From the NCBI RefSeq assembly GCF_023507705.1, contig NZ_JALBGD010000001.1, positions 558,001 through 622,000 on the forward strand: a stretch of DNA of 64,000 nucleotides, written 5' to 3'. Positions 45,111 to 55,195 of this stretch are shown piece after piece. The number at the start of each line of letters is the position of its first letter. Position 1 is the first letter of the stretch. Position numbers and translations under genes: made by a program. The notes under the pieces were generated by a model. It saw nothing but the letters and a program-made list of their open reading frames with translations. It was not told the origin of the DNA and ran no database searches. This DNA is from Stappia sp. WLB 29 (GTDB taxonomy: Bacteria > Pseudomonadota > Alphaproteobacteria > Rhizobiales > Stappiaceae).

Positions 45111-45129
45111 ACCGCCGCCTGCGGTTTTT
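45111..45129 (+). terminator. Intrinsic terminator of the GlxA-type gene
   Basis: 5-bp stem ACCGC/GCGGT with a 5-base loop, directly followed by a T-run; 64 bases after the stop codon. Confidence 0.7.
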
Positions 45130-45161
45130 GCCGTGTCCGCCGACGACCGCACGATGAGACT

Positions 45162-45187
45162 GCCGCCGGCAACCGGCCGGCGGCTTT
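45162..45187 (+). terminator. Second hairpin after the GlxA-type gene
   Basis: 9-bp arms GCCGCCGGC/GCCGGCGGC (45162-45170, 45176-45184), loop of 5, followed by TTT. A possible back-up terminator. Confidence 0.5.
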
Positions 45188-45386
45188 GACATGGCCGCAC
45201 CCGGCTCCCTGCGCCCGGGGCCTGACGCCAGGTTCCGCCGTTTCCTGACTGCGTAAACCTTTCAGCCAGTGGAGAACTCAGCATTTCTTGCAGTTATGCG
45301 AGACACATTAACGTTTGCACGATTAGGGTCTTTGCCGAGCTTGCGAACCGTATGTCGGATTCGTTGCGGGAGACGGGCGCCTGAGT

Positions 45387-47417
45387 ATGAAATCGTTGGT
45401 CGGTTTCACCGAAAACATCCGCTTTTCCTTGCAGGAAGCGTTCATCGCGCTCGTTCCTTTCATCATTCTGATTTCCGCCATCCGGCTGATCGACTTTGCG
45501 CTTCTCTACAGCGGCGTCGCCCTTCCCTTCCTGTCGGATCACACCCTTCACGATATCGGCCGCCTGCTCGACATCGCCATGCCGGTGATGCTGGCGATCT
45601 CGGTCTCCTATCAACTTTCGATCCTCTTTCGCATCGACCGGGTGACGGGCGCAGCCCTCGCCCTTGCCGTCTTCTTTTTCGATACCTACGGCACCGCCTC
45701 GATCGACGATGTCAAGGCGATCTCGCTCGCCTCCGTCAACGCGGTAATCGCCCCCCTGCTTGCGCTCGTCGTCCTGCGCGCCTGCGCAAGGCTGCCGTTC
45801 CCGCGTCTCCATCACGGCGCGCTCAGCTACAATCTGGAGAACGCGCTGAACATGGCGCTGCCGGCGCTGGTGAGCTTCATTCTCACCGTCGCCGTTCTCA
45901 GCGTGCTGCACGATGCGGCCGACGCAGTCTATGCCGCGCTCGCCCCGGCTTTCCTGAGCCTCGGGTCCGAGGCCGCGCTGGCGCTCTTCCTGGCCGGTTC
46001 GCAGTTCATCTGGTTCCTGGGCCTGCACGGCACCAACCTTGCCTATCTCGCCGTACCGCCCGACTTCGGTATGATCGAGATTGCCGGCGGCATGACGCGC
46101 GACATGTTCATGACCTCGTTCGTCAATCTCGGCGGATCGGGTGCCACGCTCGGCCTGGCGCTGGCGATCCTGCTGTTCTCGCGCAACCCGTACATGCGCT
46201 CCATCGCGCTGGTTTCCCTGCCTTTTATCGCCTTCAACATTTCGGAGATCCTGGTCTTCGGCTTGCCGATCGTCCTCAACCTGCGGCTGCTGGCACCGTT
46301 TGTGGTGGTTCCCATCGCTTGCCAGATGGTTGCCTGGATGGCCATCTCCCATCTCGATCTGACGGCGTACCCGGCCGAGGTGCCCTGGGTGACGCCGATG
46401 TTCCTCAACGTCTACCTGCAGACCGGCGAGGTCTGGACCGTGCTGCTGCAGGCGGCGCTGCTGGGATTGAGCATCCTGCTCTACGCGCCCTTCGTGGTCA
46501 GATACGGGCGCCTGCGGGAAAACACGCTCGGCCCCTCGCTGCTCAATGACGGAGCCGATTTCGACGATCACATGCGCCGCCAGCATGGACGCGCCGTGTT
46601 CGACCACCACACGGAACTGCTGCGCAACAGCGAAGCGGCGCGCGATGCGGTCGAGTTTCTGCGCGAGAACCGGCTGGCCATGCACTATCAGCCGGAGATC
46701 GATTCCCGCACCGGCGCCTGCGTCGGCTTCGAGGCCTTGCTGCGGGTATGGGTCGAGGGGCGCGGCTTCGTCGGCCCCTATTTCCTTGAAACGCTGGAAA
46801 ATGCCGGCTTCGCCCATCTGATCGACCGATGGGTCTGCCGGCAGGTGCTCCAGGACCTCGCACGCGTACAGCAGGCCGGGCGCAGCCTGATCGTCTCCAT
46901 CAACCTGCATCCCGATACGATCGCCGACGACGCCACGGTCGACTGGTTGGCCCAGGCCTTCGCCGAAATGCCGGTCAGTTTCGAGGTCGTCGAGCGCGGA
47001 CTGCGTTCGGATCCGGCCATCGCCAGCAATCTGCGAAGGCTGGCGAAAGCAGGCCTCGGCGTCGCCATCGACGATTTCGGCGCCGGCCACTCCAACTTCA
47101 ACCTGCTGGCCGACCTACCGGTCAGCATCGTCAAGTTCGACCGCTCGCTGCTGCTGAGCGCGGCCGAGCAGCGCGGCCGCATCGTCTACCGCAAACTCAC
47201 CGGCCTGTGCCACGAGCTCGGCTACCAGGTGGTGGCCGAAGGGGTTGAGACACGCGTCCAGGCCGATCTTGTGACCTCCTGCGGCGTCGATCTGATCCAG
47301 GGATGGCTGCATGCGCCGGCCATGCAGCTGGACGAGGCTCTCGCCTTCGCCGACCGCCTCAACGGCGCCTTGCCCGTGAAGGCCCCCGTCTGCTGGCCGC
47401 TTCAGCCGCGCAACTGA
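45387..47417 (+). CDS. PTS EIIC-like membrane domain fused to an EAL c-di-GMP phosphodiesterase
   Basis: 676 residues. Residues ~1-375 form about ten membrane helices resembling the lactose/cellobiose EIIC family, including its conserved FIWFLGLHGTN. No EIIA or EIIB domain is fused. Residues ~415-665 are an EAL domain with a full catalytic set: FEALLR (Glu449), Asn in VSINLHP, Glu in FEVVERG, DDFGAGHSNFNLL, Lys in VKFDRSLL, Glu in VVAEGVET and QGWLHAP. The EIIC part probably senses or transports a sugar and tunes c-di-GMP breakdown. Reading frame is continuous across the join. No GGDEF domain is present. No other PTS gene lies in the window. Confidence 0.9.
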   Translation: MKSLVGFTENIRFSLQEAFIALVPFIILISAIRLIDFALLYSGVALPFLSDHTLHDIGRLLDIAMPVMLAISVSYQLSILFRIDRVTGAALALAVFFFDTYGTASIDDVKAISLASVNAVIAPLLALVVLRACARLPFPRLHHGALSYNLENALNMALPALVSFILTVAVLSVLHDAADAVYAALAPAFLSLGSEAALALFLAGSQFIWFLGLHGTNLAYLAVPPDFGMIEIAGGMTRDMFMTSFVNLGGSGATLGLALAILLFSRNPYMRSIALVSLPFIAFNISEILVFGLPIVLNLRLLAPFVVVPIACQMVAWMAISHLDLTAYPAEVPWVTPMFLNVYLQTGEVWTVLLQAALLGLSILLYAPFVVRYGRLRENTLGPSLLNDGADFDDHMRRQHGRAVFDHHTELLRNSEAARDAVEFLRENRLAMHYQPEIDSRTGACVGFEALLRVWVEGRGFVGPYFLETLENAGFAHLIDRWVCRQVLQDLARVQQAGRSLIVSINLHPDTIADDATVDWLAQAFAEMPVSFEVVERGLRSDPAIASNLRRLAKAGLGVAIDDFGAGHSNFNLLADLPVSIVKFDRSLLLSAAEQRGRIVYRKLTGLCHELGYQVVAEGVETRVQADLVTSCGVDLIQGWLHAPAMQLDEALAFADRLNGALPVKAPVCWPLQPRN

Positions 47418-47504
47418 GACGCGGCGCCGCCCTGTCCCGCTGATTGGCGTGCGCGCCCGCGCGCACCGGCGCACTCCCGGCGCGCTTTTCGTACCGCAAA
47501 GACG

Positions 47505-47534
47505 AAAAAAGGCGCGAGCCTTTCGGCTCGCGCC
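47505..47534 (-). terminator. Intrinsic terminator of the aap operon
   Basis: 10-bp arms GGCGCGAGCC/GGCTCGCGCC (47511-47520, 47525-47534) with a 4-base loop. On the minus strand a six-T run follows. It lies 79 bases beyond the aapP stop. Confidence 0.9.
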
Positions 47535-47613
47535 CCGTTCCTCGATGCCCCCCCGTATGCACGGGCGAGCGAGCAGTCCGCGGTGCCCCCCCGACAGCGC
47601 GGCCCGCCCGACC

Positions 47614-48414
47614 TCAGTGCAGGATCTGGCTGAGGAACAGCTTGGTCCGCTCGTGCTGCGGATTGGTGAAAAAGGGTTCCGGCTCGTTCTGCTCGACGAT
47701 CTGGCCGGCATCCATGAAGATGACGCGGTTGGCCACCTGGCGCGCGAAGCCCATCTCGTGGGTGACGCAGAGCATGGTCATGCCCTCTTCGGCCAGGCTC
47801 ACCATCACGTCGAGCACTTCCTTGATCATCTCCGGGTCGAGCGCCGAGGTCGGCTCGTCGAACAGCATGATCTTCGGGCTCATGCACAGCGAGCGGGCGA
47901 TGGCGACGCGCTGCTGCTGGCCTCCCGACAGCTGGCCCGGATACTTCTTCGCCTGCTCGGGGATCTTGACCCGCTCCAGATAGTGCATGGCGATTTCCTC
48001 GGCCTTCGCCTTGGGCATCTTGCGCACCCAGATCGGTGCCAGCGTGCAGTTTTCCAGGATCGTCAGGTGCGGGAACAGGTTGAAGTGCTGGAAGCACATG
48101 CCGACCTCGCGGCGGATCTCGTCGATCTTCTTCAGATCGTCGGTCAGTTCGATCCCGTCGACGACGATGGAGCCCTTCTGGTGCTCCTCCAGACGGTTGA
48201 TACAGCGGATCATGGTCGACTTGCCGGACCCGGACGGGCCACAGATGACGATCCGCTCGCCGCGCATCACCTTCAGGTTGATGTCGCGCAGCACGTGGAA
48301 GTCGCCGTACCACTTGTTCATGTTGGTGATCTCGATGGCGACGTCGGTCTCCGACACCGTCAACCGGCTGCGGATGGGGGTGATGTCCGCGGCATCGACA
48401 GCGTTTTCAGTCAT
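47614..48414 (-). CDS. aapP: General L-amino acid ABC transporter ATPase AapP
   Basis: 266 residues. Walker A is GPSGSGKST near residue 60, Q-loop [10 protein letters not shown], signature [13 protein letters not shown], Walker [13 protein letters not shown], and switch His in CVTHEMGFA. This is the polar amino-acid branch of import ATPases. It energises the AapQM permease. GGAG precedes the ATG. Last gene of aapJQMP. Confidence 0.96.
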   Translation of the reverse strand: MTENAVDAADITPIRSRLTVSETDVAIEITNMNKWYGDFHVLRDINLKVMRGERIVICGPSGSGKSTMIRCINRLEEHQKGSIVVDGIELTDDLKKIDEIRREVGMCFQHFNLFPHLTILENCTLAPIWVRKMPKAKAEEIAMHYLERVKIPEQAKKYPGQLSGGQQQRVAIARSLCMSPKIMLFDEPTSALDPEMIKEVLDVMVSLAEEGMTMLCVTHEMGFARQVANRVIFMDAGQIVEQNEPEPFFTNPQHERTKLFLSQILH

Positions 48415-48455
48415 GGCTCAGCTCCAAACGTTGTGTCGGCTTCGAAGGGCGTGCG

Positions 48456-49757
48456 TCAGCGCGCGTGCCCCCGGTGCAGGCGGCGCTCCATGTAGATGGA
48501 GTAGCGCGACATGCCGAAGCAGAAGATCCAGAAGACGAAGGCGGCGAAGACGAAGCCCGTCGCCGGCGTGTTGGGCGAGGCCCAGTTCGCGTCCGAGAAG
48601 TTCAGCGAGACGATGCCGAGCAGGTCGAACAGGCCGATGATCAGCACCAGGCTCGTGTCCTTGAACAGGCCGATGAAGGTGTTGACGATGCCCGGAATGA
48701 CCAGCTTCAGCGCCTGCGGCATGATGATCAGGCCGATGCCCTGCCAGAACGACAGGCCCATGGCGTCGGCCGCCTCGTACTGGCCCTTGGGAATCGCCTG
48801 CAACCCGCCGCGCACCACCTCTGCCATATAGGCGGAGGCAAACAGGGCGACGCCGATCAGCGCCCGCAGCAGCTTGTCGAAGTTGACGCCGTCGGGCAGG
48901 AACAGCGGCAGCATCACCGAGGACATGAACAGCACGGTGATCAGCGGCACGCCGCGCCAGAACTCGATGAAGATCACCGAGACCAGCTTGACCGCCGGCA
49001 GCTTCGACCGCCGCCCCAGCGCCAGCAGGATGCCGAGCGGGAACGAGGCGACGATGCCGACGATGGCGACCACGAGCGTCACCAGCAAGCCGCCCCACAG
49101 CTGCGTCTCCACCGGCCTCAGGCCGAAGTCGTAGGAGACGACGGCGAAGACCAGCGCCAGCGCCGCGTAGATCGCCGCCACGACCTTGAGCGGAGAGAGC
49201 GGCTCGATGCCCGCATTCCGACAGATCAGCACGGTGATGGCGAGCGAGAGCACGGCCATGATCGCAAGGCCGATCCAGAAGCTCCCCGACAGGTCCAAAT
49301 TGCCGCCGGTCAACAGGATGAAGCCGGCGATCGGGAAGACGACGAGCAGGTAGAGCACCGTCTCGCGCTTGAACGGCACCCGCGGGATCGCCGCCGGCAC
49401 CAGGCCGGCGATCAGCAGCAGGCCGGTAAGGTCCACCCGCCAGCGTTCGGGGTCCGGATAGCGGCCATACATGAACTGGCCGAACTTGGCATGGACGAAG
49501 GCCCAGCAGGCCCCTGCCCCTTCCACGATGCAGGCATCGCGGCCGGTGCCGGTCCACACCGCATCGATGAACAGCCAGTTGATGGTCGGCGGCAGGATCA
49601 GGGCCAGCATGGCGATGCCGATCACGGTCATGATGGCATTGCCGACGCTGTCGAACAGGTTCTGGCGGATCCAGCCGATCGCACCGGTCTCGGAGACGGG
49701 CGGCGCCATGCGCGGCGCCTCGTCGGTTCGCACATAGGCGATTTTCGACACGGTCAT
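48456..49757 (-). CDS. aapM: General L-amino acid ABC transporter permease AapM
   Basis: 433 residues. A long N-terminal membrane region precedes the His/Glu/Gln/Arg-type permease domain, which has the coupling loop [22 protein letters not shown]. The extended N-terminus with a hydrophilic loop is characteristic of the Aap/Bzt permeases. It starts 4 bases after aapQ and forms a heterodimer with it in the inner membrane. Confidence 0.95.
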   Translation of the reverse strand: MTVSKIAYVRTDEAPRMAPPVSETGAIGWIRQNLFDSVGNAIMTVIGIAMLALILPPTINWLFIDAVWTGTGRDACIVEGAGACWAFVHAKFGQFMYGRYPDPERWRVDLTGLLLIAGLVPAAIPRVPFKRETVLYLLVVFPIAGFILLTGGNLDLSGSFWIGLAIMAVLSLAITVLICRNAGIEPLSPLKVVAAIYAALALVFAVVSYDFGLRPVETQLWGGLLVTLVVAIVGIVASFPLGILLALGRRSKLPAVKLVSVIFIEFWRGVPLITVLFMSSVMLPLFLPDGVNFDKLLRALIGVALFASAYMAEVVRGGLQAIPKGQYEAADAMGLSFWQGIGLIIMPQALKLVIPGIVNTFIGLFKDTSLVLIIGLFDLLGIVSLNFSDANWASPNTPATGFVFAAFVFWIFCFGMSRYSIYMERRLHRGHAR

Positions 49758-49761
49758 CGCC

Positions 49762-50964
49762 CTACCTCTCCACCAGCGCCATGCGCGAATTGTACCAGTT
49801 CATGAAGCCCGAGGTGAGCAGCGACAGGGTCAGGTAGACCAGCATGGTGATGATGATCACCTCCACCGCCTGGCCGGTCTGGTTCAGCACCGTCCCGGCG
49901 AACACAGCAACGAGGTCCGGATAGCCGATGGCCACGGCCAGCGAGGAGTTCTTGGTCAGGTTGAGGAACTGGCTGGTCAGCGGCGGGATGATCACCCGCA
50001 TCGCCTGCGGGATGATGACCAGCTGCAGCGTCCGCCGCGGCCGCAGACCGAGCGAATAGGCCGCCTCCGTCTGGCCGTGCGAGACGGCGAGGATGCCCGC
50101 GCGCACGATCTCGGCGATGAACGCCGCCGTGTAGAGCGCAAGACCCAGCAGCAGGGCCATGAATTCCGGGATGACGACGACGCCGCCGCGGAAGTTGAAC
50201 CCGGCAAGCTCCGCATAGGCCAGGTCCACCGGCATGCCGGTCACGAGGAAGGCGAGCAGCGGCAAGCCGACGATCAGGCCGAGACCCACAAGGAGACTGG
50301 GGAACTGGCGTCCGGTCTCCTGCTGGCGCTTGCGCGCCCAGCGCGAGATGCCGATCGAGGCGGCAATGGCGGCGAGCAGCGCCCACAGGATTGCGGACGA
50401 TCCCGGCTGGCCGATCACCTCGGGAAGGATCAGCCCGCGATTGTTGAGATAGACGCCCGACACCGGCTCCAGCGACTGGCGCGGCGACGGCAGCACGGAC
50501 AGTACCGCCTTGTACCAGAACAGCAGTTGCAGCAGCAGCGGGATGTTGCGCAGCAGTTCCACATACCAGGTGGCGATCTGGCGGATCAGGAAGTTCTTCG
50601 ACAGCCGCGCAATGCCGACGATGAAACCGAGCACCGTAGCGATGACGATGCCGATCGACGCCACCAGGAGGGTGTTCAGCAGGCCCACGTAGAAGGCGCG
50701 GAAATAGGTGCTGTCGTTGGTGTAGGGAACAAGGGACTGGGAAATGTCGAAGCCGGCGCGCTCGGACAGGAATCCGAGGCCGGAGGCGATTCCCGCCCGT
50801 TCCAGGTTGATCTTCGCGTTGTAGGCGAAGAAGGCAAGCATCCCCAGGAGGAAGGCGACGACCAGCACCTGGAAGACAACGCCGCGCACGCGCGGGTTGT
50901 AGAACCAGGATGTGCCGGATCCGTCGCCTGCTTGCTCGCGCTCGGCAGAGCTTGCAGATGTCAT
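49762..50964 (-). CDS. aapQ: General L-amino acid ABC transporter permease AapQ
   Basis: 400 residues. Start [19 protein letters not shown], a first helix, a periplasmic insertion, then the permease core with coupling loop [23 protein letters not shown]. It pairs with AapM. It is separated from aapJ by about 195 bases containing a stable hairpin. Confidence 0.95.
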   Translation of the reverse strand: MTSASSAEREQAGDGSGTSWFYNPRVRGVVFQVLVVAFLLGMLAFFAYNAKINLERAGIASGLGFLSERAGFDISQSLVPYTNDSTYFRAFYVGLLNTLLVASIGIVIATVLGFIVGIARLSKNFLIRQIATWYVELLRNIPLLLQLLFWYKAVLSVLPSPRQSLEPVSGVYLNNRGLILPEVIGQPGSSAILWALLAAIAASIGISRWARKRQQETGRQFPSLLVGLGLIVGLPLLAFLVTGMPVDLAYAELAGFNFRGGVVVIPEFMALLLGLALYTAAFIAEIVRAGILAVSHGQTEAAYSLGLRPRRTLQLVIIPQAMRVIIPPLTSQFLNLTKNSSLAVAIGYPDLVAVFAGTVLNQTGQAVEVIIITMLVYLTLSLLTSGFMNWYNSRMALVER

Positions 50965-51116
50965 GTTAGACAGGTTCCCCTCGCCGGTTCGCTGTTGTTC
51001 AGCGTTACCCGATATCCGCTGAGTTCAGCGCAACCCCGTCAGTGACTGGCCCGTTTCGGGCCCGTCCGGTCCGGTTTTCCGGACTCGGTCGCTTGTCGTT
51101 TGCACGTCACTTCGAA

Positions 51117-51143
51117 AAGGCCCGGCGCGAATGTCGCGCCGGG
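51117..51143 (-). terminator. Hairpin between aapJ and aapQ
   Basis: 10-bp arms CCCGGCGCGA/TCGCGCCGGG (51121-51130, 51134-51143) with a 3-base loop. It begins 16 bases after the aapJ stop on the minus strand and is followed by a short T-run. It probably lets aapJ be made in excess over the membrane genes. Confidence 0.75.
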
Positions 51144-51158
51144 ACCGATGATGCCGTC

Positions 51159-52175
51159 TTAGCGGACCGGCGGAGCGTACTGCAGGCCACCCTTGGTCCA
51201 CAGTGCGTTCACACCACGGGCGATACCCAGCGGGGTGTCCGGCCCGACCGTCTTGTCGAAGACTTCGCCGTAATTGCCGACATGCTTGATGATGCGGGCA
51301 GCCCAGTCGTTGCTGAGGCCGATGGACTCGCCGAACGCGCCCTCGGCGCCGAGCAGGCGGCGGATGTTCGGGTTGTCGGAGTTCTTCATCTCCTCGACAT
51401 TGGCCGAGGTCACGCCCAGCTCTTCAGCATTGAGCATGGCGAAATGGACCCACTTGACCAGGTTGAACCACTGGTCGTCGCCCTGGCGCACTGCGGGACC
51501 GAGCGGCTCCTTGGAGATGATCTCCGGCAGCACGATGTGGTCGGCCGGGTTGGTCAGCTGCAGGCGGATCGAGTACAGGCCCGAGGCGTCGGTCGTGTAG
51601 ACGTCGCAACGGTTGGCGTCGTAGGCGGCGTTCACCTCCTCGAGCTTCTCGAACACGACCGGGTTGTACTCCATGCCGTTGGCCTTGAAGTAGTCGGTCA
51701 GGTTCAGCTCGGTCGTGGTGCCGGTCTGCACGCAGACGGACGCGCCGGACAGCTCGAGAGCCGAAGAGACGCCGAGCGACTTGCGGACCATGAAGCCCTG
51801 GCCGTCATAGTAGTTGACGCCGGTGAAGTTCAGGCCGAGCGTCGTGTCGCGGCTCATCGTCCAGGTGGTGTTGCGCACCAGCACGTCGACTTCGCCGGTC
51901 TGCAGCGCGGTGAAGCGCTCCTTGGCGGTCAGCGGGGTGAACTTCACCGCGTTGGCGTCGTCGAAGATGGCCGCGGCAATGGCCCGGCACATGGAGACGT
52001 CGAGGCCGGTCCATTCGCCCTTGTCGTCCGGAGCGGCGAAACCGGCCAGGCCGGTGTTGGAGCCGCACTGCAGGAAGCCCTTCGCCTTGACGTCGTCGAG
52101 CGTCGCGGCGGAAGCGGCGGTGGCCGTCAGGCCGAGCGCCGCGCCGAGCACGATCGGAATCAGTTTATGCGTCAT
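51159..52175 (-). CDS. aapJ: General L-amino acid-binding periplasmic protein AapJ
   Basis: 338 residues: signal peptide with cleavage near ASA-AT, then a family 3 solute-binding fold starting TLDDVKAKGFLQCGSNTGLAGFA, with DVSMCRAIAAAIFDD and RFTALQTGEVDVL. It delivers a broad range of L-amino acids to AapQMP. The ATG at 52175 starts the signal peptide; an upstream open extension is rejected. It is the first gene of the operon and is divergent from metC across 299 bases of probable promoter sequence, where no clear operator was identified. Confidence 0.95.
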   Translation of the reverse strand: MTHKLIPIVLGAALGLTATAASAATLDDVKAKGFLQCGSNTGLAGFAAPDDKGEWTGLDVSMCRAIAAAIFDDANAVKFTPLTAKERFTALQTGEVDVLVRNTTWTMSRDTTLGLNFTGVNYYDGQGFMVRKSLGVSSALELSGASVCVQTGTTTELNLTDYFKANGMEYNPVVFEKLEEVNAAYDANRCDVYTTDASGLYSIRLQLTNPADHIVLPEIISKEPLGPAVRQGDDQWFNLVKWVHFAMLNAEELGVTSANVEEMKNSDNPNIRRLLGAEGAFGESIGLSNDWAARIIKHVGNYGEVFDKTVGPDTPLGIARGVNALWTKGGLQYAPPVR

Positions 52176-52474
52176 GGATATGCAGCCTTCTCTTTTGCCC
52201 TGTCTAAACTGGGTTTTTTCGAGATCACGCGTGCGGGAATCAGGATGCGGCCATGATGCGTCTGCGAAAAGCAGTGTCGGCACAGGATAACCCCCTCCCG
52301 GCATGTCCGCGGCCCTTCTTGTTTTCTGGCCGTCGGAGATGCCACCGTCATCTCATGGATGCATTCGATGGCATTTATCGCTAAGGGTCAAGTACCCGAC
52401 GCACCGTAAGGTACGATTTGCGAAAAATTTTTCGCTAACCGAAAATCCAGTCAACTCACCGCGAAAGGTACTGC

Positions 52475-53653
52475 ATGTCCGCCTCCCAGTCGAACCGCGC
52501 CCGGGGTCTTGCGACGAAGCTCTCCCATGCCGGCCGCAAGCCCGAGGAGTTCCACGGATTCGTCAATCCGCCGGTCGTTCATGCCTCCACGGTGCTGTTT
52601 CCGGACTGCGCGACCATGCTGTCCGGCGGCCAGACCTATCACTACGCCCGCCGCGGCAATCCGACGACCGATGCACTGGAAGAAGCGCTGGCCGAGCTGG
52701 AAGGCGCGGCCGGCGTGCGCCTTGCTGCCTCTGGCCTGAATGCCGTCTCCTTAGCGCTGCTGTCGTGCCTCTCCTCCGGCGATCATGTCCTGATCACCGA
52801 CAGCGCCTATGGCCCGACGCGCCATTTCGCCGAGACCACCTTGAAGCGGCTCGGCGTTGCGGTCGACTACTACGACCCGGCGATCGGTGCCGGCATCGAG
52901 GCGCTGTTCCGGCCGCAGACGCGCGCAGTGATGACCGAGGCGCCCGGGTCTCTTACCTTCGAGATGCAGGACATCCCGGCCATCGCGAAGATCGCCCATG
53001 CGCGCGATGCGCTGGTCGTGATGGACAACACCTGGGCGACGCCGGTCTTCTTCGACGCCATAGGCCACGGCGTCGACCTGTCGGTGCAGGCCGGCACCAA
53101 GTATCTGGTCGGCCATTCCGACGCGATGCTCGGCACGGTGGCGGCCAGCGAGCGGGCCTGGCCGGGCCTGAAGGAGACCCACGGCGCGCTCGGCATGCAT
53201 GTGGGTCCGGACGACGTCTATCTGGCCTTGCGCGGCCTGCGCACGCTGGAGGTGCGCCTGCGTCGCCACATGGAGAACGGGCTGGAGATCGCCCGCTGGC
53301 TGGCGACGCGTCCCGAGGTTGCCCGCGTGCGCCATCCGGGACTGGAGAGCGATCCGGGCCATGCCGTCTGGAAGCGCGATTTCACCGGCGCCTCCGGCCT
53401 CTTCGCCTTCGACTTCGTCGACAGCGTCAGCGAGGCGCAGAGCCATGCCTTCCTCGATGCGCTGGAACTGTTCGGCCTCGGCTATTCCTGGGGCGGCTTC
53501 GAGAGCCTCGCGATTCCCGTCCGGCTCAAGGGCGCACGCACGGCAACGCCGATGCCGACCGGCGGCCCCGGCGTGCGCCTGCATATCGGCCTGGAGGACA
53601 CCGCCGACATCCGCGCCGATCTGGAAGCAGGCTTTGCCGCGCTGAAGGCCTGA
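52475..53653 (+). CDS. metC: Cystathionine beta-lyase MetC
   Basis: 392-residue PLP enzyme of the Cys/Met metabolism family. It cleaves cystathionine to homocysteine, pyruvate and ammonia in methionine synthesis. Motifs: YHYARRGNPT, LAASGLNAV, the PLP-Asp in VVMDNTWATP, the Schiff-base Lys in QAGTKYLVGHSDAMLG, and the C-terminal SWGGFESLA. This C-terminal block and the length favour MetC over MetB. GAAAGG precedes the ATG. Confidence 0.92.
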   Translation: MSASQSNRARGLATKLSHAGRKPEEFHGFVNPPVVHASTVLFPDCATMLSGGQTYHYARRGNPTTDALEEALAELEGAAGVRLAASGLNAVSLALLSCLSSGDHVLITDSAYGPTRHFAETTLKRLGVAVDYYDPAIGAGIEALFRPQTRAVMTEAPGSLTFEMQDIPAIAKIAHARDALVVMDNTWATPVFFDAIGHGVDLSVQAGTKYLVGHSDAMLGTVAASERAWPGLKETHGALGMHVGPDDVYLALRGLRTLEVRLRRHMENGLEIARWLATRPEVARVRHPGLESDPGHAVWKRDFTGASGLFAFDFVDSVSEAQSHAFLDALELFGLGYSWGGFESLAIPVRLKGARTATPMPTGGPGVRLHIGLEDTADIRADLEAGFAALKA

Positions 53654-53660
53654 GACGGAC

Positions 53661-53700
53661 GCGCATCCGGCGCCGCGCTACGGTGCTGCGCCGGATGCGC
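53661..53700. terminator. 13-bp perfect hairpin between convergent metC and the glycosyltransferase gene
   Basis: GCGCATCCGGCGC (53661-53673) and GCGCCGGATGCGC (53688-53700), 14-base loop. It lies just past the metC stop and runs into the last codons of the opposite gene. It lacks a T-run, so termination strength is uncertain. Confidence 0.55.
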
Positions 53701-55195
53701 CAGAATTCGAAACATCAGGATCCGAAACATCAGGATCCGAAGCGACGGGGTCGGCGGCCACCGCCGCCGGAGCCGGCGTCAGCGACGGCGCGACCGACGG
53801 CAGGGTGAACGCCCACACGGCGGCGGCCAGCAGGATGCCCGCACCCAAAGCCGGCATCAGGGCGGCTGCGGCCTCCCCGCGCGTCAGCCGCCGCAGCGCC
53901 GAAACCCCCGGCATCAGCGCAAGCAGCGCGATCACCGCGCCCGGCGGCGAGGGCCAGGATCCCGTCAGCGGGCCGGCGACAAGGTTTGCCGCCACCAGCG
54001 CGATGAGCGGCACGGCGAAAAGGCCGGCGGCCGCATAGCGCAGGATCCGCCCCGGGCGATGCGGCGCGGCGCTTTCATCCCCCCGCGACAGCAGCAGCGC
54101 GGCCAGCCCGGCCAGCGCCGGCACCAAGAGCAGGGCCTGCTGCGGCGCCTTGGCCGGCAGCAGCTCGATCAGTAGCCAGACCGGCACCAGGCAGCACAGG
54201 AAGAACGCCACCTGCGGCGAGCGAGTGCTGCGAAACAGCATCGGCAGGCCGAGCAGCAGGAACGCCGGCAGCGGCCACATGGCCACCAGCGAAAACAGCA
54301 GATGCGCGAGCGGCGGGGCGCCGACCCCCTGCCCGCCGAGGATCCCGGCAAAGAGCTCCATGCTTCCGCCCGAGAGGACACCGCCCTCGCTCCGCAGCGC
54401 GCTCGCAAGCGCCCAGGGCAGCACGATCAGCGCAAGGATCGCCAGGCCCGGCAGCGGCTGCAACCGGGCGAGCCAGCGCACATCCCGCGCGGCAAGGCAC
54501 AGCGCCAGCACGCTCAGCCCGGCCACCACCGGTCCGCTTGCCCCGGCCAGCAGCACCGAGCCCGCGAGCCCCGTCCAGAACACCGCCGCCAGCCCCCTGG
54601 CCGCAAGGAGACCGGGAGAGGACGCGCCGGGCGTTCGGGAGAGCCAGATCCGCGCGAGCGCGCCCTGCATGGCTAGGATCGCGGCCAGCAACAGTGCGTC
54701 CGGTTCCCCGAACCGTGCGACCGCACCCAGAGGCAGCGCGGTGGCCGTCAGCGCCCCGGCAAGCAGGGCCGGCGGCGGCGCGACGAAGGCGCGGGCACAC
54801 CAGTAGCTCAGCAGCACGGCCAGGACGGCGCCGGCCAGGGAAGGCAGGCGGAAAATCCAGAGCGGGGCCTCCGCCCCCTGCCCGCTCGCCGAAGCGGTCA
54901 AGGCCTGCAGCAGGGGCAGGCCCGGCGGCACGATCCGCTCGCTGCCGTCACGCAACCGCGTGTCGACGAGATCGCCGGTGCCAAGCATGTGCCGCGCGGT
55001 CTCGACCATCTGCATCTCGCCGCTGCCCAGCGGCGGCGCCGCCGCCAGTCCCGGGAGATAGAGCGCAAGGGCGAGCAGCAGCAGCGCCAGCGGCGCCAGG
55101 CCTCGATGTCCCAGCAATCGCAGCCAGCGCGCGCCGGGCCCGGAAAACCGCACCTCGAAACTGTCTGTGGATTGCCGCGCCTGTGTATCCGTCAT
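53678..55195 (-). CDS. GT39/ArnT-like membrane glycosyltransferase
   Basis: 505 residues with about eleven hydrophobic helices. After a short cytoplasmic start comes a periplasmic loop with GSGEMQMVETARHMLGTGD, the position of the acidic catalytic residue in polyprenyl-phosphate-sugar transferases of the GT39/ArnT group. The match is moderate. The C-terminus is a low-complexity Ala/Pro tail with SDPDV repeated twice. It would transfer a sugar from a lipid carrier to an unknown acceptor. Start fixed at the ATG at 55195; a long upstream extension is rejected. Confidence 0.75.
   Translation of the reverse strand: MTDTQARQSTDSFEVRFSGPGARWLRLLGHRGLAPLALLLLALALYLPGLAAAPPLGSGEMQMVETARHMLGTGDLVDTRLRDGSERIVPPGLPLLQALTASASGQGAEAPLWIFRLPSLAGAVLAVLLSYWCARAFVAPPPALLAGALTATALPLGAVARFGEPDALLLAAILAMQGALARIWLSRTPGASSPGLLAARGLAAVFWTGLAGSVLLAGASGPVVAGLSVLALCLAARDVRWLARLQPLPGLAILALIVLPWALASALRSEGGVLSGGSMELFAGILGGQGVGAPPLAHLLFSLVAMWPLPAFLLLGLPMLFRSTRSPQVAFFLCCLVPVWLLIELLPAKAPQQALLLVPALAGLAALLLSRGDESAAPHRPGRILRYAAAGLFAVPLIALVAANLVAGPLTGSWPSPPGAVIALLALMPGVSALRRLTRGEAAAALMPALGAGILLAAAVWAFTLPSVAPSLTPAPAAVAADPVASDPDVSDPDVSNSGASGAAP
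53712..53741. repeat. Two tandem copies of a 15-bp repeat
   Basis: ACATCAGGATCCGAA occurs twice in direct succession (53712-53726, 53727-53741), in frame inside the 3' end of the glycosyltransferase gene, giving a repeated five-residue unit. Confidence 0.9.

Larger units (their letters stand above)
45048..45386. other. Intergenic region between the GlxA-type regulator and the EIIC-EAL gene
   Basis: 339 bases holding two hairpin terminators (45111-45129 and 45162-45187) and, near 45260-45380, presumably the promoter of the EIIC-EAL gene. No coding sequence was recognised. Confidence 0.55.

Noticed and set aside
45387-47417. The EIIC-EAL join as a frameshift or assembly artefact
   Set aside because: The frame is continuous for 676 codons, composition does not change at the join, and the linker reads as normal protein.
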